Assembly (NCBI GenBank): GCA_050998755.1
Contig: JBPCPW010000006.1
Span: 1 to 19,813 of the forward strand
Length of the DNA: 19,813 bases
Source of the DNA: JAXDLW01 sp050998755
GTDB taxonomy: Bacteria > Chloroflexota > Dormibacteria > DASZGP01
Direction: 5' to 3'
Below, in pieces: positions 1 to 7,856 of the stretch. Within the stretch, counting starts at the first letter, position 1; every line of letters starts with the position of its first letter. The notes beneath the pieces were generated by a model, which was not told the DNA's origin, did no database searches, and saw only the letters and a program-made list of their open reading frames with translations. The translations under genes and the position numbers were made by a program.

Positions 1-1118
1 TATTGCTTGAGCATCTTGAGGACGCGCGACGCGAGGTTGCCAAAGTCGTTCGCGAGGTCGGCGTTGTAGCGGTCGACGAAGGCCTCAAGCGTGAAGTCGC
101 CGTCGCGATCGAACGGGACCTCGCGCAACAGCGTGTAGCGTGCGGCGTCGCTGCCGATCAGCGGCCTGGTGTCGCCCTTTGCGCGCAGGCTGTCGACCAA
201 CGCCAGGGGTTCGAAGAAAATGCCCCTCGACTTGCTCATCTTCTCGCCGGCGATGTTGACATACCCGTGTGAATAAACGCGGTGCGGTAGATCAACGCCG
301 GCGGCCCAGAGCATGACCGGCCACATCACGGTGTGGAACCTGGTTATTCCCTTCCCGATTATGTGAACGTCGCAGGGCCAATATTTATCGAACCGCGCCG
401 GTGCGGTCGCGTACCCAACCCCGGTCACGTAAGACAGCAGGGCGTCAAACCACACGTAGATGACCTGGCTTGGATCGAACGGCAGCGGGAAGCCCCAGTC
501 GGTGAATCCGCGCGAGATCGAGACGTCCTGTAGCCCCTCGCGGATGACGTTCAACATCTCATTGCGCCGTGACGCGGGCTGCAGGAAGTCCGGTCGTTCA
601 TGGAGGTCGATGAGGCGTTCGGTGAACGCGCTCAGCTTGAGGAAGTAGTTGTCCTCTTCGAGGTGTTCGAGCACGATTTGGTGCTCCGGGCAACGGTGGC
701 CCTCGAGCAACTCCCGCTCCTGGTAGTACTGCTCGCAGTTCGGGCAGTAGTAGCCGCTGTACTTCCCCTTGTAGATGTAGCCGTTGTCGTAGACCCGCTG
801 CAGGAACTCTTCGGTCGTGCGGCGGTTAGCCTCGGAGGACGTGCGCACGAATTCTGACGGCTCGACCTGCAACCGCTCGTACATGCGCTCCCAGGTGGGA
901 ATCATCGAGTCGGCGTAGGCCAGTGGCTCCAGACCCATGGCAGCAGCTTCGCGGGCCACCGACTGGGAGTGCTCGTCGGACCCCACGACCAGCCAGGTGT
1001 CGTACCCCGCCAGCCGCTTGTAACGGACCAGGGCATCGGCGGCGATCTTCTCGTACGCGTGACCCAGGTGGGGTACACCGTTGACGTAGTCGATCGCGGT
1101 TGTGACGTAGAACTTCAT
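1..1118 (-). CDS. metG: Methionyl-tRNA synthetase, N-terminal 372 residues (3' end outside window)
   Basis: Class I aminoacyl-tRNA synthetase that charges tRNA-Met in the cytoplasm. Reading the minus strand from the ATG at 1116-1118 gives the typical start MKFYVTTAIDYVNG. The HIGH-type signature HLGH is at residues 17-20 and the catalytic-loop signature KMSKS at 293-297. The connective-peptide zinc knuckle reads C125-x2-C128-x14-C143-x2-H146. This Cys3-His set is, from memory, the Thermus-type single knuckle rather than the four-Cys type. The frame is still open at position 1, so the anticodon-binding domain and any C-terminal EMAP-like domain lie outside. The ATG overlaps the rsmI stop as ATGA (1115-1118), so it is the last visible gene of the long minus-strand run. 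In many Firmicutes metG is followed by the tatD DNase gene; that cannot be checked here. Confidence 0.97.
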   Translation of the reverse strand, partial: MKFYVTTAIDYVNGVPHLGHAYEKIAADALVRYKRLAGYDTWLVVGSDEHSQSVAREAAAMGLEPLAYADSMIPTWERMYERLQVEPSEFVRTSSEANRRTTEEFLQRVYDNGYIYKGKYSGYYCPNCEQYYQERELLEGHRCPEHQIVLEHLEEDNYFLKLSAFTERLIDLHERPDFLQPASRRNEMLNVIREGLQDVSISRGFTDWGFPLPFDPSQVIYVWFDALLSYVTGVGYATAPARFDKYWPCDVHIIGKGITRFHTVMWPVMLWAAGVDLPHRVYSHGYVNIAGEKMSKSRGIFFEPLALVDSLRAKGDTRPLIGSDAARYTLLREVPFDRDGDFTLEAFVDRYNADLANDFGNLASRVLKMLKQ

Positions 1119-1798
1119 GCCTTTTTCCTGCGTGCCGCGCCCTCGACGAGGACGGTGATCTCGCCCCGCGCCGGGACCTGGCGGTAATGCTCCGCCAGCG
1201 CGGCGGCGAACCCCACACGGACCTCCTCGTGCATCTTGGTGAGCTCGCGGGCCACGGCACAGCGGCGGTCGGGCAGGGTGGCCGAGATTATATCGAGCGC
1301 CTTCACCAGTCGTTGCGGTGACTCATACGCGACGTGGGTGCGCCGGTCGTCGAGGATGGCCTCGAACACCCTGGTCATCTCACTGGACTTGCGAGGCAAA
1401 AAACCCATGAATACGAAGCGATCTCCGCTGAACCCCGAGACGGCGATAGCCGCGGTCACCGCCGATGGCCCTGGAACCACAACCACCCCGTGGCCCGCGC
1501 CGCGCGCGGCGTCGACCAGGTACGCGCCGGGGTCGGAGACCACCGGCATGCCGCCGTCGGTGCAGTAGGCGACATCACCCGACTCCAGGGCATCCAGCAC
1601 CTGCTTCGTACGGTTCCGCTCCACGTCCGCATAGACCGCCAGGAGTGGCTTGCGCAACTCCAAATGCGTCAGCAACGCGCGCGTCCGCCGGGTGTCCTCA
1701 GCCGCCACCAACGCCACCTCCCTCAGCACCCGCCGCGCCCGCGGCGTCAGATCCTCAAGGTTCCCAATCGGCGTCCCCACCACAAAAAGCGTTCCCAT
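1115..1798 (-). CDS. rsmI: 16S rRNA (cytidine1402-2'-O)-methyltransferase RsmI
   Basis: SAM-dependent enzyme of the tetrapyrrole methylase fold that 2'-O-methylates C1402 in the decoding centre of 16S rRNA. The start at 1796-1798 gives MGTLFVVGTPIGNLEDLT, the standard RsmI N-terminus. A frame extension to 1873 adds 25 residues with no family resemblance, so I rejected it. Further family motifs are AAEDTRRTRALL near residue 34, the DGGMPVVSDPG loop near 79, VVPGPSAVTAA near 107 and GFLPRK near 131. The 227-residue length is slightly below the usual 270-290, which is a shorter C-terminal part ending in ARRKKA. No convincing Shine-Dalgarno sequence precedes the ATG. It is separated from nadE by 150 bp, the largest gap in the run, so it may begin a new transcription unit together with metG. 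Confidence 0.95.
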   Translation of the reverse strand: MGTLFVVGTPIGNLEDLTPRARRVLREVALVAAEDTRRTRALLTHLELRKPLLAVYADVERNRTKQVLDALESGDVAYCTDGGMPVVSDPGAYLVDAARGAGHGVVVVPGPSAVTAAIAVSGFSGDRFVFMGFLPRKSSEMTRVFEAILDDRRTHVAYESPQRLVKALDIISATLPDRRCAVARELTKMHEEVRVGFAAALAEHYRQVPARGEITVLVEGAARRKKA

Positions 1799-1948
1799 CC
1801 GCAGCCCTAAGCAGCGCGGGCGATCAACGGTCGAGACGAAGGAGAGATCGAGGACCGGAACGAGCGTACACAAAGTACGTGAGTGAGGACCGCAGAAGGG
1901 GCGCAGCCCCGTGCTCGACGCTCGTCTCGGCCGTTCAGCGCCCGTGCC
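1799..1948 (-). other. nadE-rsmI intergenic gap with two small hairpins
   Basis: This 150-bp stretch is the only sizeable gap inside the minus-strand run. It carries a GC hairpin at 1898-1910 (GGGGC, 3-nt loop, GCCCC). On the minus strand only TTCT follows it, so it is at best a weak terminator. A second short inverted repeat sits at 1865-1879 (CGTAC, 5-nt loop, GTACG). I found no good -35/-10 pair for rsmI. A transcript boundary here is plausible but not demonstrated. Confidence 0.35.
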
Positions 1949-2821
1949 TCAAGAGCCCCAGTCGCGGGGGTAGCGGAAGTCCCGGTCTATGGTCCGCATC
2001 GACAACTTGGCGATAACCGGGAGCCGGCGCTTGTACTGGTTGACCCGCACCCGCCGCAGCACCGCGTCGACAAATGCCGCGTCGTGGCCCTTCTCGACGA
2101 GCTCTGCGCGGCCCATGCGGCGGTCCACCGCGTGGTACAGGAGGCGGTCCACCTGCGCGTAGGCGAAACCCAGCTCCTGCTCGTCCGACTGGCCCTCCCA
2201 GAGGTCTGCGGAGGGAGGCTTGCGAACCACGGCATCTGGCAGGTCGACATGCGCCGCGAGCTGCCACAGCTGTGACTTGTAGAGGTCGCCGACCGGGTTG
2301 AGCGCCGATGCCATGTCTCCGAAAATCGTCCCGTAGCCCAGGAGCAACTCGGTCTTGTTGCTGGTTCCCAGGACCAGGGAGTTGTCGCGCGCGGACAGGT
2401 CGTAGAGGATGGTCATGCGTTCGCGGGCCATCTTGTTCCCCCGCCGGGTGTCGCCGGCATCCGGGAATCGGTCGAAATAAACGTCGACCTGGGGGGTGAT
2501 GTCGATCACCTCATGGTGCATGCCGAGTGTCCTGGCAACCGTCGTCGCGTCCGCCAGGCTGGCCGGGTTGCTGAGCCGGTAGGGGGACGTTACCCCGGTC
2601 ACGTTCTGTGGTCCAAGGGCCTCGACCGCCAGGGCCGCGACCAGCGCCGAGTCCACCCCGCCCGACAGACCCAGGACCACGCGGCTGAATCCCACCCGGC
2701 CGGTCTCGTTGCGCAGAAAGCCGATGAGGATGCTGCGGACCAGGGGCAGGTTGAGGGCCAGCTCGCTGGTGTCGAGGGGCTCGGCGGATGCCGGCTCAGA
2801 AGGGGCCGGCGGTGCGTTCAT
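1949..2821 (-). CDS. nadE: NAD+ synthase, ATP-pyrophosphatase domain (stand-alone)
   Basis: Last step of NAD biosynthesis: adenylates nicotinic acid adenine dinucleotide and amidates it with ammonia. The PP-loop SGGVDS is at residues 53-58. Downstream are the YDLSARDN and GTSNKTELLLGYGT motifs, the FGDMASALNPVGDLYKSQ stretch and the C-terminal YPRDW that closes typical NadE proteins. At 290 residues it is the synthetase domain only, with no glutaminase domain attached. The first 20 residues are Pro/Ala/Ser-rich and probably a disordered linker. The start at 2819-2821 has a good ribosome-binding site (GGAGAGG, about 7 nt upstream). It overlaps the 3' end of the upstream amidase gene by 26 bp in another frame. 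That amidase looks like a NAD-synthetase glutaminase domain, so the two genes probably make a two-subunit glutamine-dependent enzyme. Confidence 0.95.
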   Translation of the reverse strand: MNAPPAPSEPASAEPLDTSELALNLPLVRSILIGFLRNETGRVGFSRVVLGLSGGVDSALVAALAVEALGPQNVTGVTSPYRLSNPASLADATTVARTLGMHHEVIDITPQVDVYFDRFPDAGDTRRGNKMARERMTILYDLSARDNSLVLGTSNKTELLLGYGTIFGDMASALNPVGDLYKSQLWQLAAHVDLPDAVVRKPPSADLWEGQSDEQELGFAYAQVDRLLYHAVDRRMGRAELVEKGHDAAFVDAVLRRVRVNQYKRRLPVIAKLSMRTIDRDFRYPRDWGS

Positions 2822-3740
2822 CCCAGATCCTCTCCAGCTCGCGAAGGGTGAAGTCCACCTTCTCGTCGCGCAGCAACGGCGTGATCACCCGCTGCCGCTC
2901 CACCTCGCGGGCGTCGATGTCCGCGTAGACCAGCTGGTGGCCCTGCGGCATCGGTTCGCCGTGCCTGATCTCGGTCCCCGCCGCTGCCGCCACGGGTCGC
3001 CCGTCAGGCCCAAATACTCCCGAGCCGCCGCCGAAGTAGACACCATCCTCGTAGCCGGTGCGGTTGCAGTAGGCGACGTAGCATCCGCTGAACTGAGCCA
3101 CAGTGCGGCAGAGGTCGCCCCAGGACTCGGCGCTGCCCAGGCCGCGGTCGCTGTCGGGGTCGACCAGGACGCCCCGCCCGGGGCCCGCGGAGGGACAGAT
3201 CAGCAGGCTGATGCCCTGCACGAAAAGCAGGTAGGCGGCGCTCAGGTGCCAGAGGTCCTCGCATATCAGCATCCCCGCCGAGAGCCCGCTTGACGAATCC
3301 GCGGTCAACGCGGCGAATGCTCGGATGCGGTCACCGGGCGCGAAATAGCGCTGTTCATCGAACATGCCATAGGTCGGCAGGTATACCTTTCGGTGCACAT
3401 GCCGGACCTCGCCACCGGACAAATAGACGGCCGCGTTGTGGTACTGGAAGTCCTCGCTGCGAAGCGCCATCCCGACGACCAGGTCGGTGCGGTGCGAGAG
3501 GTCGAGCAGCGACTGGAGGCGCGGATCGGAGAGGCTCATCGCGACCTCCGGCACGAGGTCCTTGAGGAAGTACCCGGTGAGACTCAGTTCGGGGAAGATG
3601 CAGAGGTTGGCGCCGGCATCCGCGGCCTGCTCAGCCAGCTCCAGGTGCAGCTTGAGGTTCGCCTCCACGTCCCCCAGGCGCGGAGCGCACTGAGCCAGCG
3701 CCACCCGGTGGCGGGGCGGAGCCTCGTTCGAAGTCCCCAT
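2796..3740 (-). CDS. Nitrilase-superfamily amidase, probable glutaminase subunit of NAD synthetase
   Basis: Carbon-nitrogen hydrolase of 314 residues with the Glu-Lys-Cys triad: E51 in CIFPELSLTGY, K118 in HRKVYLPTYGMFDE and C160 in LICEDLWH. The KVYLPTYGMFDEQRYFAPG stretch and the ICEDLW nucleophile elbow are, in my knowledge, the signature of the N-terminal glutaminase domain of fused glutamine-dependent NAD synthetases, rather than of general nitrilases. Expected role: hydrolyse glutamine and pass ammonia to the NadE encoded immediately downstream, with which it overlaps by 26 bp. The ATG at 3738-3740 lies 110 bp inside the 3' end of dinG. The conserved fold begins at residue 12 (VALAQCAPRLGDV), so at least about 70 bp of that overlap cannot be avoided. 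An alternative is a separate omega-amidase, but gene coupling and motifs favour NAD synthesis. Confidence 0.88.
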   Translation of the reverse strand: MGTSNEAPPRHRVALAQCAPRLGDVEANLKLHLELAEQAADAGANLCIFPELSLTGYFLKDLVPEVAMSLSDPRLQSLLDLSHRTDLVVGMALRSEDFQYHNAAVYLSGGEVRHVHRKVYLPTYGMFDEQRYFAPGDRIRAFAALTADSSSGLSAGMLICEDLWHLSAAYLLFVQGISLLICPSAGPGRGVLVDPDSDRGLGSAESWGDLCRTVAQFSGCYVAYCNRTGYEDGVYFGGGSGVFGPDGRPVAAAAGTEIRHGEPMPQGHQLVYADIDAREVERQRVITPLLRDEKVDFTLRELERIWDERTAGPF

Positions 3741-6507
3741 CCTTGAAGGATATTCTGCGATCGTTCACCCAGCGCTCGATCTCGTCAGGAACCAGGTGGG
3801 CGGGCCCGCTGAAGCTGCTGCACTGCGGCAGCGCATCGAGGAAGTGCTGCCCGTAGCTGCGCGTGGTTACCCGGCGGTCAAAGATCACCACCGCGCCGCG
3901 GTCCGTGGAGCGGCGGATGAGCCGGCCGAAGCCCTGCTTGAGCCGCAGCACGGCCTCTGGGAGGGCGAGTTGCAGGAACGAGTCGCGCAGGCCCTCGGAC
4001 CTGGCCCGGAACACGGGGTCGCTGGGTGCGGCGAACGGCAACCTGACGACCACCACACAGGAGAGCGACCTGCCGGGTAGGTCGAGACCCTCCCAGAAGC
4101 TGTTGGTGCCGCAGAGCACGGCCTCCGGAAGGCTCGAGAACCGCTCCGTCAATGCACGCTTGCTGCCGCTACCGCGGCCCTGGACCAGCACTTCGATCCC
4201 CTCCCCGATCAGCGCTTCCTTGACCCTCGCGGACACGGCGTGTAGCTGCTCCGTTGAAGTGAAGAGCACCAGGGTCCGCCCGCGGAGGCGCAGCGCGGCT
4301 CCGGAGATGACCTCCACCAGGGCGTCTTCGAACCCCGGGTCGCCAGGGGACGGGACGTCGTCTGGGAGGCACAGGAGCGCCTGCTCAAGGAAGTCGAAGG
4401 GGCTCGGGAGAATCATCTCCACCAGGCGCGAGGCCGGCAGTCCGACCCGCCCCCGGAAGTATTCGAAGCCTCCCTGGACGGTGAGCGTGGCGCTGGTCAG
4501 GATCACCGAGTCGCGGTCGGTGAAGATGGCATCCCGTAGCGCGGAGGCCACGTCGATGGGAGCGGCCCGTAGGGCGGTGCGCCCATCCCGTCCATAGGCG
4601 AACCAGAGGACCCTGCCCGACTGGTTGGGGTTGAGCATCTCAAGCAGCCGCGCCAGCCTCGGCGCCACCACCGCCGCCTGCGCGGCCGGCAGCCGGCGCG
4701 CCGCCTCGCCGGTCCGGGCCGCGGCGTCGAGCACGGACTTCATCCACGGCTGGATCCAGGCGTCCTTTTCGATGGTCAGGTCGCGGCCTGTCTCCAGGCC
4801 CCAGACCGACCGACCCGCCTGCCGCACGGCCTCGAACAGGCCGCGAACCTCCCGCTCCAGGGCCGCCAAGTCAGCGCCCTGAACCACGCGCCCGCTGACC
4901 ATTGGACCGGCACCCGCGGCCAGCGCCAGCGACTGCATGACATCGTCCTCGCGAGCCTCCTCGGTGAGGCCGCGGGTTGCCGCCTCCTCCATATGGTGGG
5001 CCTCGTCAAGCACCAGGCAGCGCACCGAGGCCAGGGTGTCGCTCTCATTGAAGGCGTCGGCCAGCAGCAGGGCGTGATTCACCACGACCACGTCAGCCTC
5101 GGCAGCCCGCTGTCGCGAGCGGTGATAGAAGCAAGGGCTGGGGCCGCCCAGGCAGCTCTGGTTGGGGCAATCCGCCCATTCCGACGCCACCGTCCGCCAG
5201 ATCCGCTCCTCCTGCCCGAACAGCCGCAGTTCGTCCCGGTCACCGCCGGCAGTCCGCTCCAGCCAGACCGTGATCTTCAGCTTGAAGATCAGCAGTTCGT
5301 CGGGGTTTATACCCTCGAGGTCGGTGTGTGCCGCAGTGTGGCCCCCGGCGGATCCCAGGAGGAGCTGTTGCCAGCGCAGCAGGCTGAGGTAGTGACCCCG
5401 GCCCTTGAGCAGGGTGGCCCGGAGTGGGATACCGAGGATGCGCGCGGCCAGCGGAAGGTCCTTGTGGAGCAGCTGCTCCTGCAGGTTGATGGTGTACGTC
5501 GACACGTAGACCTGGCGCCTGGTGGAGGCGGCATGGGCCAGCGCGGGGAGCAGGTAGGCCAGCGACTTGCCGGTGCCGGTTCCCGCCTCGACGACCAGGT
5601 TGAGCCGCCGCTCGAAAGCCTGAGCAACTGCCCGGCACATCTCGAGCTGCGACTCGCGCAACTCCCAGCCGGGCTCTGCGGCCAGTGGCCCCCCGGCACC
5701 CAGCAGCGCCACCACCTCTTCAGCCTGCATGCGTTCGAGCTTCCCGGCATCTTCGCCGCGCACGGTGGGCTTGCCGCCGGGACGGATCCGCTGCGGCTCG
5801 GGGACCGCCGGGACGACGATGTCGTGCAGGAAGGTGCGCAGGCTGTGGTCGCTGGACGCCGTCAGCTGGCGCAACTCCTGCAGCGTCTGCACCGGTAGCT
5901 GCCCGGCGATGTCGGCGAGGGCCAAGAACACGCGGAAGGTCGCCTCGGCATCCTCCAGGGCGTGGTGCGGGCGGGGGTGCTGCAGGTTGGTCAGCTCACA
6001 GAGCCCCCCGAGCGAGTAGGACGCCGCGCTGGGCACCACCCAGCGGGCTATCTCGATGCTGTCAAACACGTCGCGACCGTCCAGCGCCCCGGCGCCCAGG
6101 GTGGTCTCCAAAAAAGTGATGTCGTAGCCCGCGCCGTGGGCCAGGACGTCGGCATCACCGATGAACTCCGCGAGGCCCGGCAGAACCTCGCGCAGCCGCG
6201 GCGCCCTGGCGAGGTCGTTGTCGCTGATCCCCGTGAGGCGACGGATCATCGGCGGCAACCTGACGTCCGGGTTGACCAGCGTGTGGTACCGCCCAAGCAC
6301 CTCGCTGCCGCGGAACTTGACCGCGCCGATCTCGATCACGTGGTCCACCGAGGCGCTCAACCCGGTGGCCTCGAGGTCCAGGCAGACGATCACCGGCCAG
6401 TGGCTGCCCCCGCCACGGCTCTCCTCGGCCCAGTGGTCACCGACGTGGCCGCGCGGCAATGAGGAGCGCGGCGCCGGCCCGGTCGCCCCCCGCCGGGGGC
6501 GGCTCAA
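3631..6507 (-). CDS. dinG: DinG-family helicase with N-terminal DEDDh exonuclease domain
   Basis: Superfamily 2 (XPD-like) helicase fused to a DnaQ-type 3'-5' exonuclease, 958 residues, as in Firmicutes DinG. Exonuclease motifs: D44 and E46 in CLDLEATG, AHGAGYD near 124 and HHALEDAEAT near 183. Helicase motifs: Walker A EAGTGTGKS, DEAH box VLDEAHHMEE, and C-terminal motifs including GFGRLIRR. Three Fe-S-type cysteines lie at C447, C452 and C459, but the position of the first ligand is Ser375 (KGRGHYLSL). The last 25-30 residues are Gly/Pro/Ala-rich, do not resemble the family, and overlap the downstream amidase gene. The frame starts with TTG at 6505-6507, overlapping the phoH stop as TTGA. 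No clear ribosome-binding site is seen, and in-frame TTG (6459) or GTG (6393) are possible later starts. Confidence 0.93.
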   Translation of the reverse strand: MSRPRRGATGPAPRSSLPRGHVGDHWAEESRGGGSHWPVIVCLDLEATGLSASVDHVIEIGAVKFRGSEVLGRYHTLVNPDVRLPPMIRRLTGISDNDLARAPRLREVLPGLAEFIGDADVLAHGAGYDITFLETTLGAGALDGRDVFDSIEIARWVVPSAASYSLGGLCELTNLQHPRPHHALEDAEATFRVFLALADIAGQLPVQTLQELRQLTASSDHSLRTFLHDIVVPAVPEPQRIRPGGKPTVRGEDAGKLERMQAEEVVALLGAGGPLAAEPGWELRESQLEMCRAVAQAFERRLNLVVEAGTGTGKSLAYLLPALAHAASTRRQVYVSTYTINLQEQLLHKDLPLAARILGIPLRATLLKGRGHYLSLLRWQQLLLGSAGGHTAAHTDLEGINPDELLIFKLKITVWLERTAGGDRDELRLFGQEERIWRTVASEWADCPNQSCLGGPSPCFYHRSRQRAAEADVVVVNHALLLADAFNESDTLASVRCLVLDEAHHMEEAATRGLTEEAREDDVMQSLALAAGAGPMVSGRVVQGADLAALEREVRGLFEAVRQAGRSVWGLETGRDLTIEKDAWIQPWMKSVLDAAARTGEAARRLPAAQAAVVAPRLARLLEMLNPNQSGRVLWFAYGRDGRTALRAAPIDVASALRDAIFTDRDSVILTSATLTVQGGFEYFRGRVGLPASRLVEMILPSPFDFLEQALLCLPDDVPSPGDPGFEDALVEVISGAALRLRGRTLVLFTSTEQLHAVSARVKEALIGEGIEVLVQGRGSGSKRALTERFSSLPEAVLCGTNSFWEGLDLPGRSLSCVVVVRLPFAAPSDPVFRARSEGLRDSFLQLALPEAVLRLKQGFGRLIRRSTDRGAVVIFDRRVTTRSYGQHFLDALPQCSSFSGPAHLVPDEIERWVNDRRISFKDGDFERGSAPPPGGAGSVRSAPGGRGGEPQAAPGAG

Positions 6508-7856
6508 AGGAGTACGGCCGCCAGCTCGGCCAGCTCTGAGCGCTGGCCCTTGGTCAGGGTGACATGGGCGGCGAGCGGGCTCTCCTTGAACTTCTCGACC
6601 GCAAAGCAGAGACCGTTGCTGCTGAAGTCGAGGTACGGGTGGTCGATCTGGTAGGGGTCCCCTGTGAGCACCATCTTGGTACCGTCGCCCGCGCGGCTGA
6701 TGATCGTCTTGACCTCGTGCGGGGTGAGGTTCTGGGCCTCGTCGACGATGATCAGCTGCTGCGGGATGCTGCGCCCACGAATATAGGTCAGGGCCTCAAC
6801 CTCGAAGAGGCCCTTGTCCTGCAGCCGGTGGACCATGTCGCCGACCATCTGGTCCTTGTACATCGTTGACATCAGGAACTCCAGGTTGTCGTAGATCGGC
6901 TGCATCCAGGGACGCAGCTTCTCCTCCTTGTCGCCCGGTAGGTAGCCGACGTCCTTGCCCATCGGCACCACCGGCCGGGTCACCAGCAACCGGCGGTAGG
7001 CGTGGGAATCGAGCACCATGTGAAGGCCGGCGGCGAGAGCCATCAGGGTCTTGCCGGTCCCCGCCCGCCCGGTCAGCGTGACCAGGCGAATCTCCTCGTT
7101 GAGCAGCGCGTCCAGGGCGAAACGCTGGCCGAGGTTCTTCGCGGTGATCCCCCATATGTCCTTGGGCACAGGCTTCAGCGGCACGATTTCGTTGCGCGCA
7201 AGGTCGAAGCGGCCGATTGCCGAGAGTGAGTGCTGGCCCGGGACCTGGAAGTGGACGAACTCGTTGGGGCGCAGCCCGAACTCCCCGCCGGGCATCCCGC
7301 CTTCGCGGTTGAAGCGCTCCATCACGTTGGGATCGACGTTCACCGCCTGGATGCCGGCATAGAGCTCGTCTGTGCCCCGGACGACCTTGTCCCGCTCATA
7401 GTCCTCGGCGGCCAGGTCCAGGGCCTCCGCCTTGACCCGGACGTTGATGTCCTTGCTGACCAGGATCACATTGCCACCCTTCAGGGCCCGCGTCAGCTGT
7501 GCCGCCACGGCGATGATCTGGTTGTCGGGTTTGTGCAGATCCAACTCGCCCGGCATGTCGCCCTGCGGGTCGTGGATCTCCACCCAGAGCTTGCCCCCGC
7601 CCAGCGTGGGTACCCCCTCGGAGAGCTTGCCTTTGCTGCGGAGGTCGTCGAGGTGGTGGGCCACCCGTCTCGCGGCCCGGCCGACCTCATCCTGGCGTTT
7701 CTTCTGCGCATCGATCTCCTCGATCACAACGAGGGGAATCACGACGTCGTTCTCCTCGAAGGCGTTCAGCGCGTCGGGGTCATGGAGAAGGACGTTGGTG
7801 TCCAGCACAAAGGTCTTGGCGTGGGTCGCGGTGGCCTGGGGTTCGGCTCGTGTCAA
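6504..7856 (-). CDS. phoH: PIN domain-PhoH family ATPase (PhoH2 type)
   Basis: Cytoplasmic protein of 450 residues joining an N-terminal PIN ribonuclease domain to a C-terminal PhoH P-loop ATPase; proteins of this architecture act as RNA unwinding and cleaving enzymes. PIN acidic residues begin with D19 in FVLDTNVLLHDPDA, followed by VIEEID and DNQIIAVA. The PhoH part has Walker A GRAGTGKT near residue 270, VDEAQN as Walker B, and TGDPYQID. I place the start at TTG 7854-7856 because it directly precedes the PIN domain, overlaps the plsC stop as TTGA, and has GAGG about 10 nt upstream. The frame stays open to 8345, but those 163 extra residues are the antiparallel-free shadow of plsC and look like no protein. 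It is coupled to dinG downstream by a second TTGA. Confidence 0.94.
   Translation of the reverse strand: MTRAEPQATATHAKTFVLDTNVLLHDPDALNAFEENDVVIPLVVIEEIDAQKKRQDEVGRAARRVAHHLDDLRSKGKLSEGVPTLGGGKLWVEIHDPQGDMPGELDLHKPDNQIIAVAAQLTRALKGGNVILVSKDINVRVKAEALDLAAEDYERDKVVRGTDELYAGIQAVNVDPNVMERFNREGGMPGGEFGLRPNEFVHFQVPGQHSLSAIGRFDLARNEIVPLKPVPKDIWGITAKNLGQRFALDALLNEEIRLVTLTGRAGTGKTLMALAAGLHMVLDSHAYRRLLVTRPVVPMGKDVGYLPGDKEEKLRPWMQPIYDNLEFLMSTMYKDQMVGDMVHRLQDKGLFEVEALTYIRGRSIPQQLIIVDEAQNLTPHEVKTIISRAGDGTKMVLTGDPYQIDHPYLDFSSNGLCFAVEKFKESPLAAHVTLTKGQRSELAELAAVLL

Noticed and set aside
3631..3740. dinG/amidase overlap as evidence that the amidase start is wrong
   Set aside because: The conserved beta-strand VALAQCAPRLGDV begins at residue 12, so even the latest plausible start keeps a long overlap.
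4993..5898. Plus-strand open frame of 301 codons opposite dinG
   Set aside because: Antisense shadow; the opposite strand encodes clear helicase motifs throughout.
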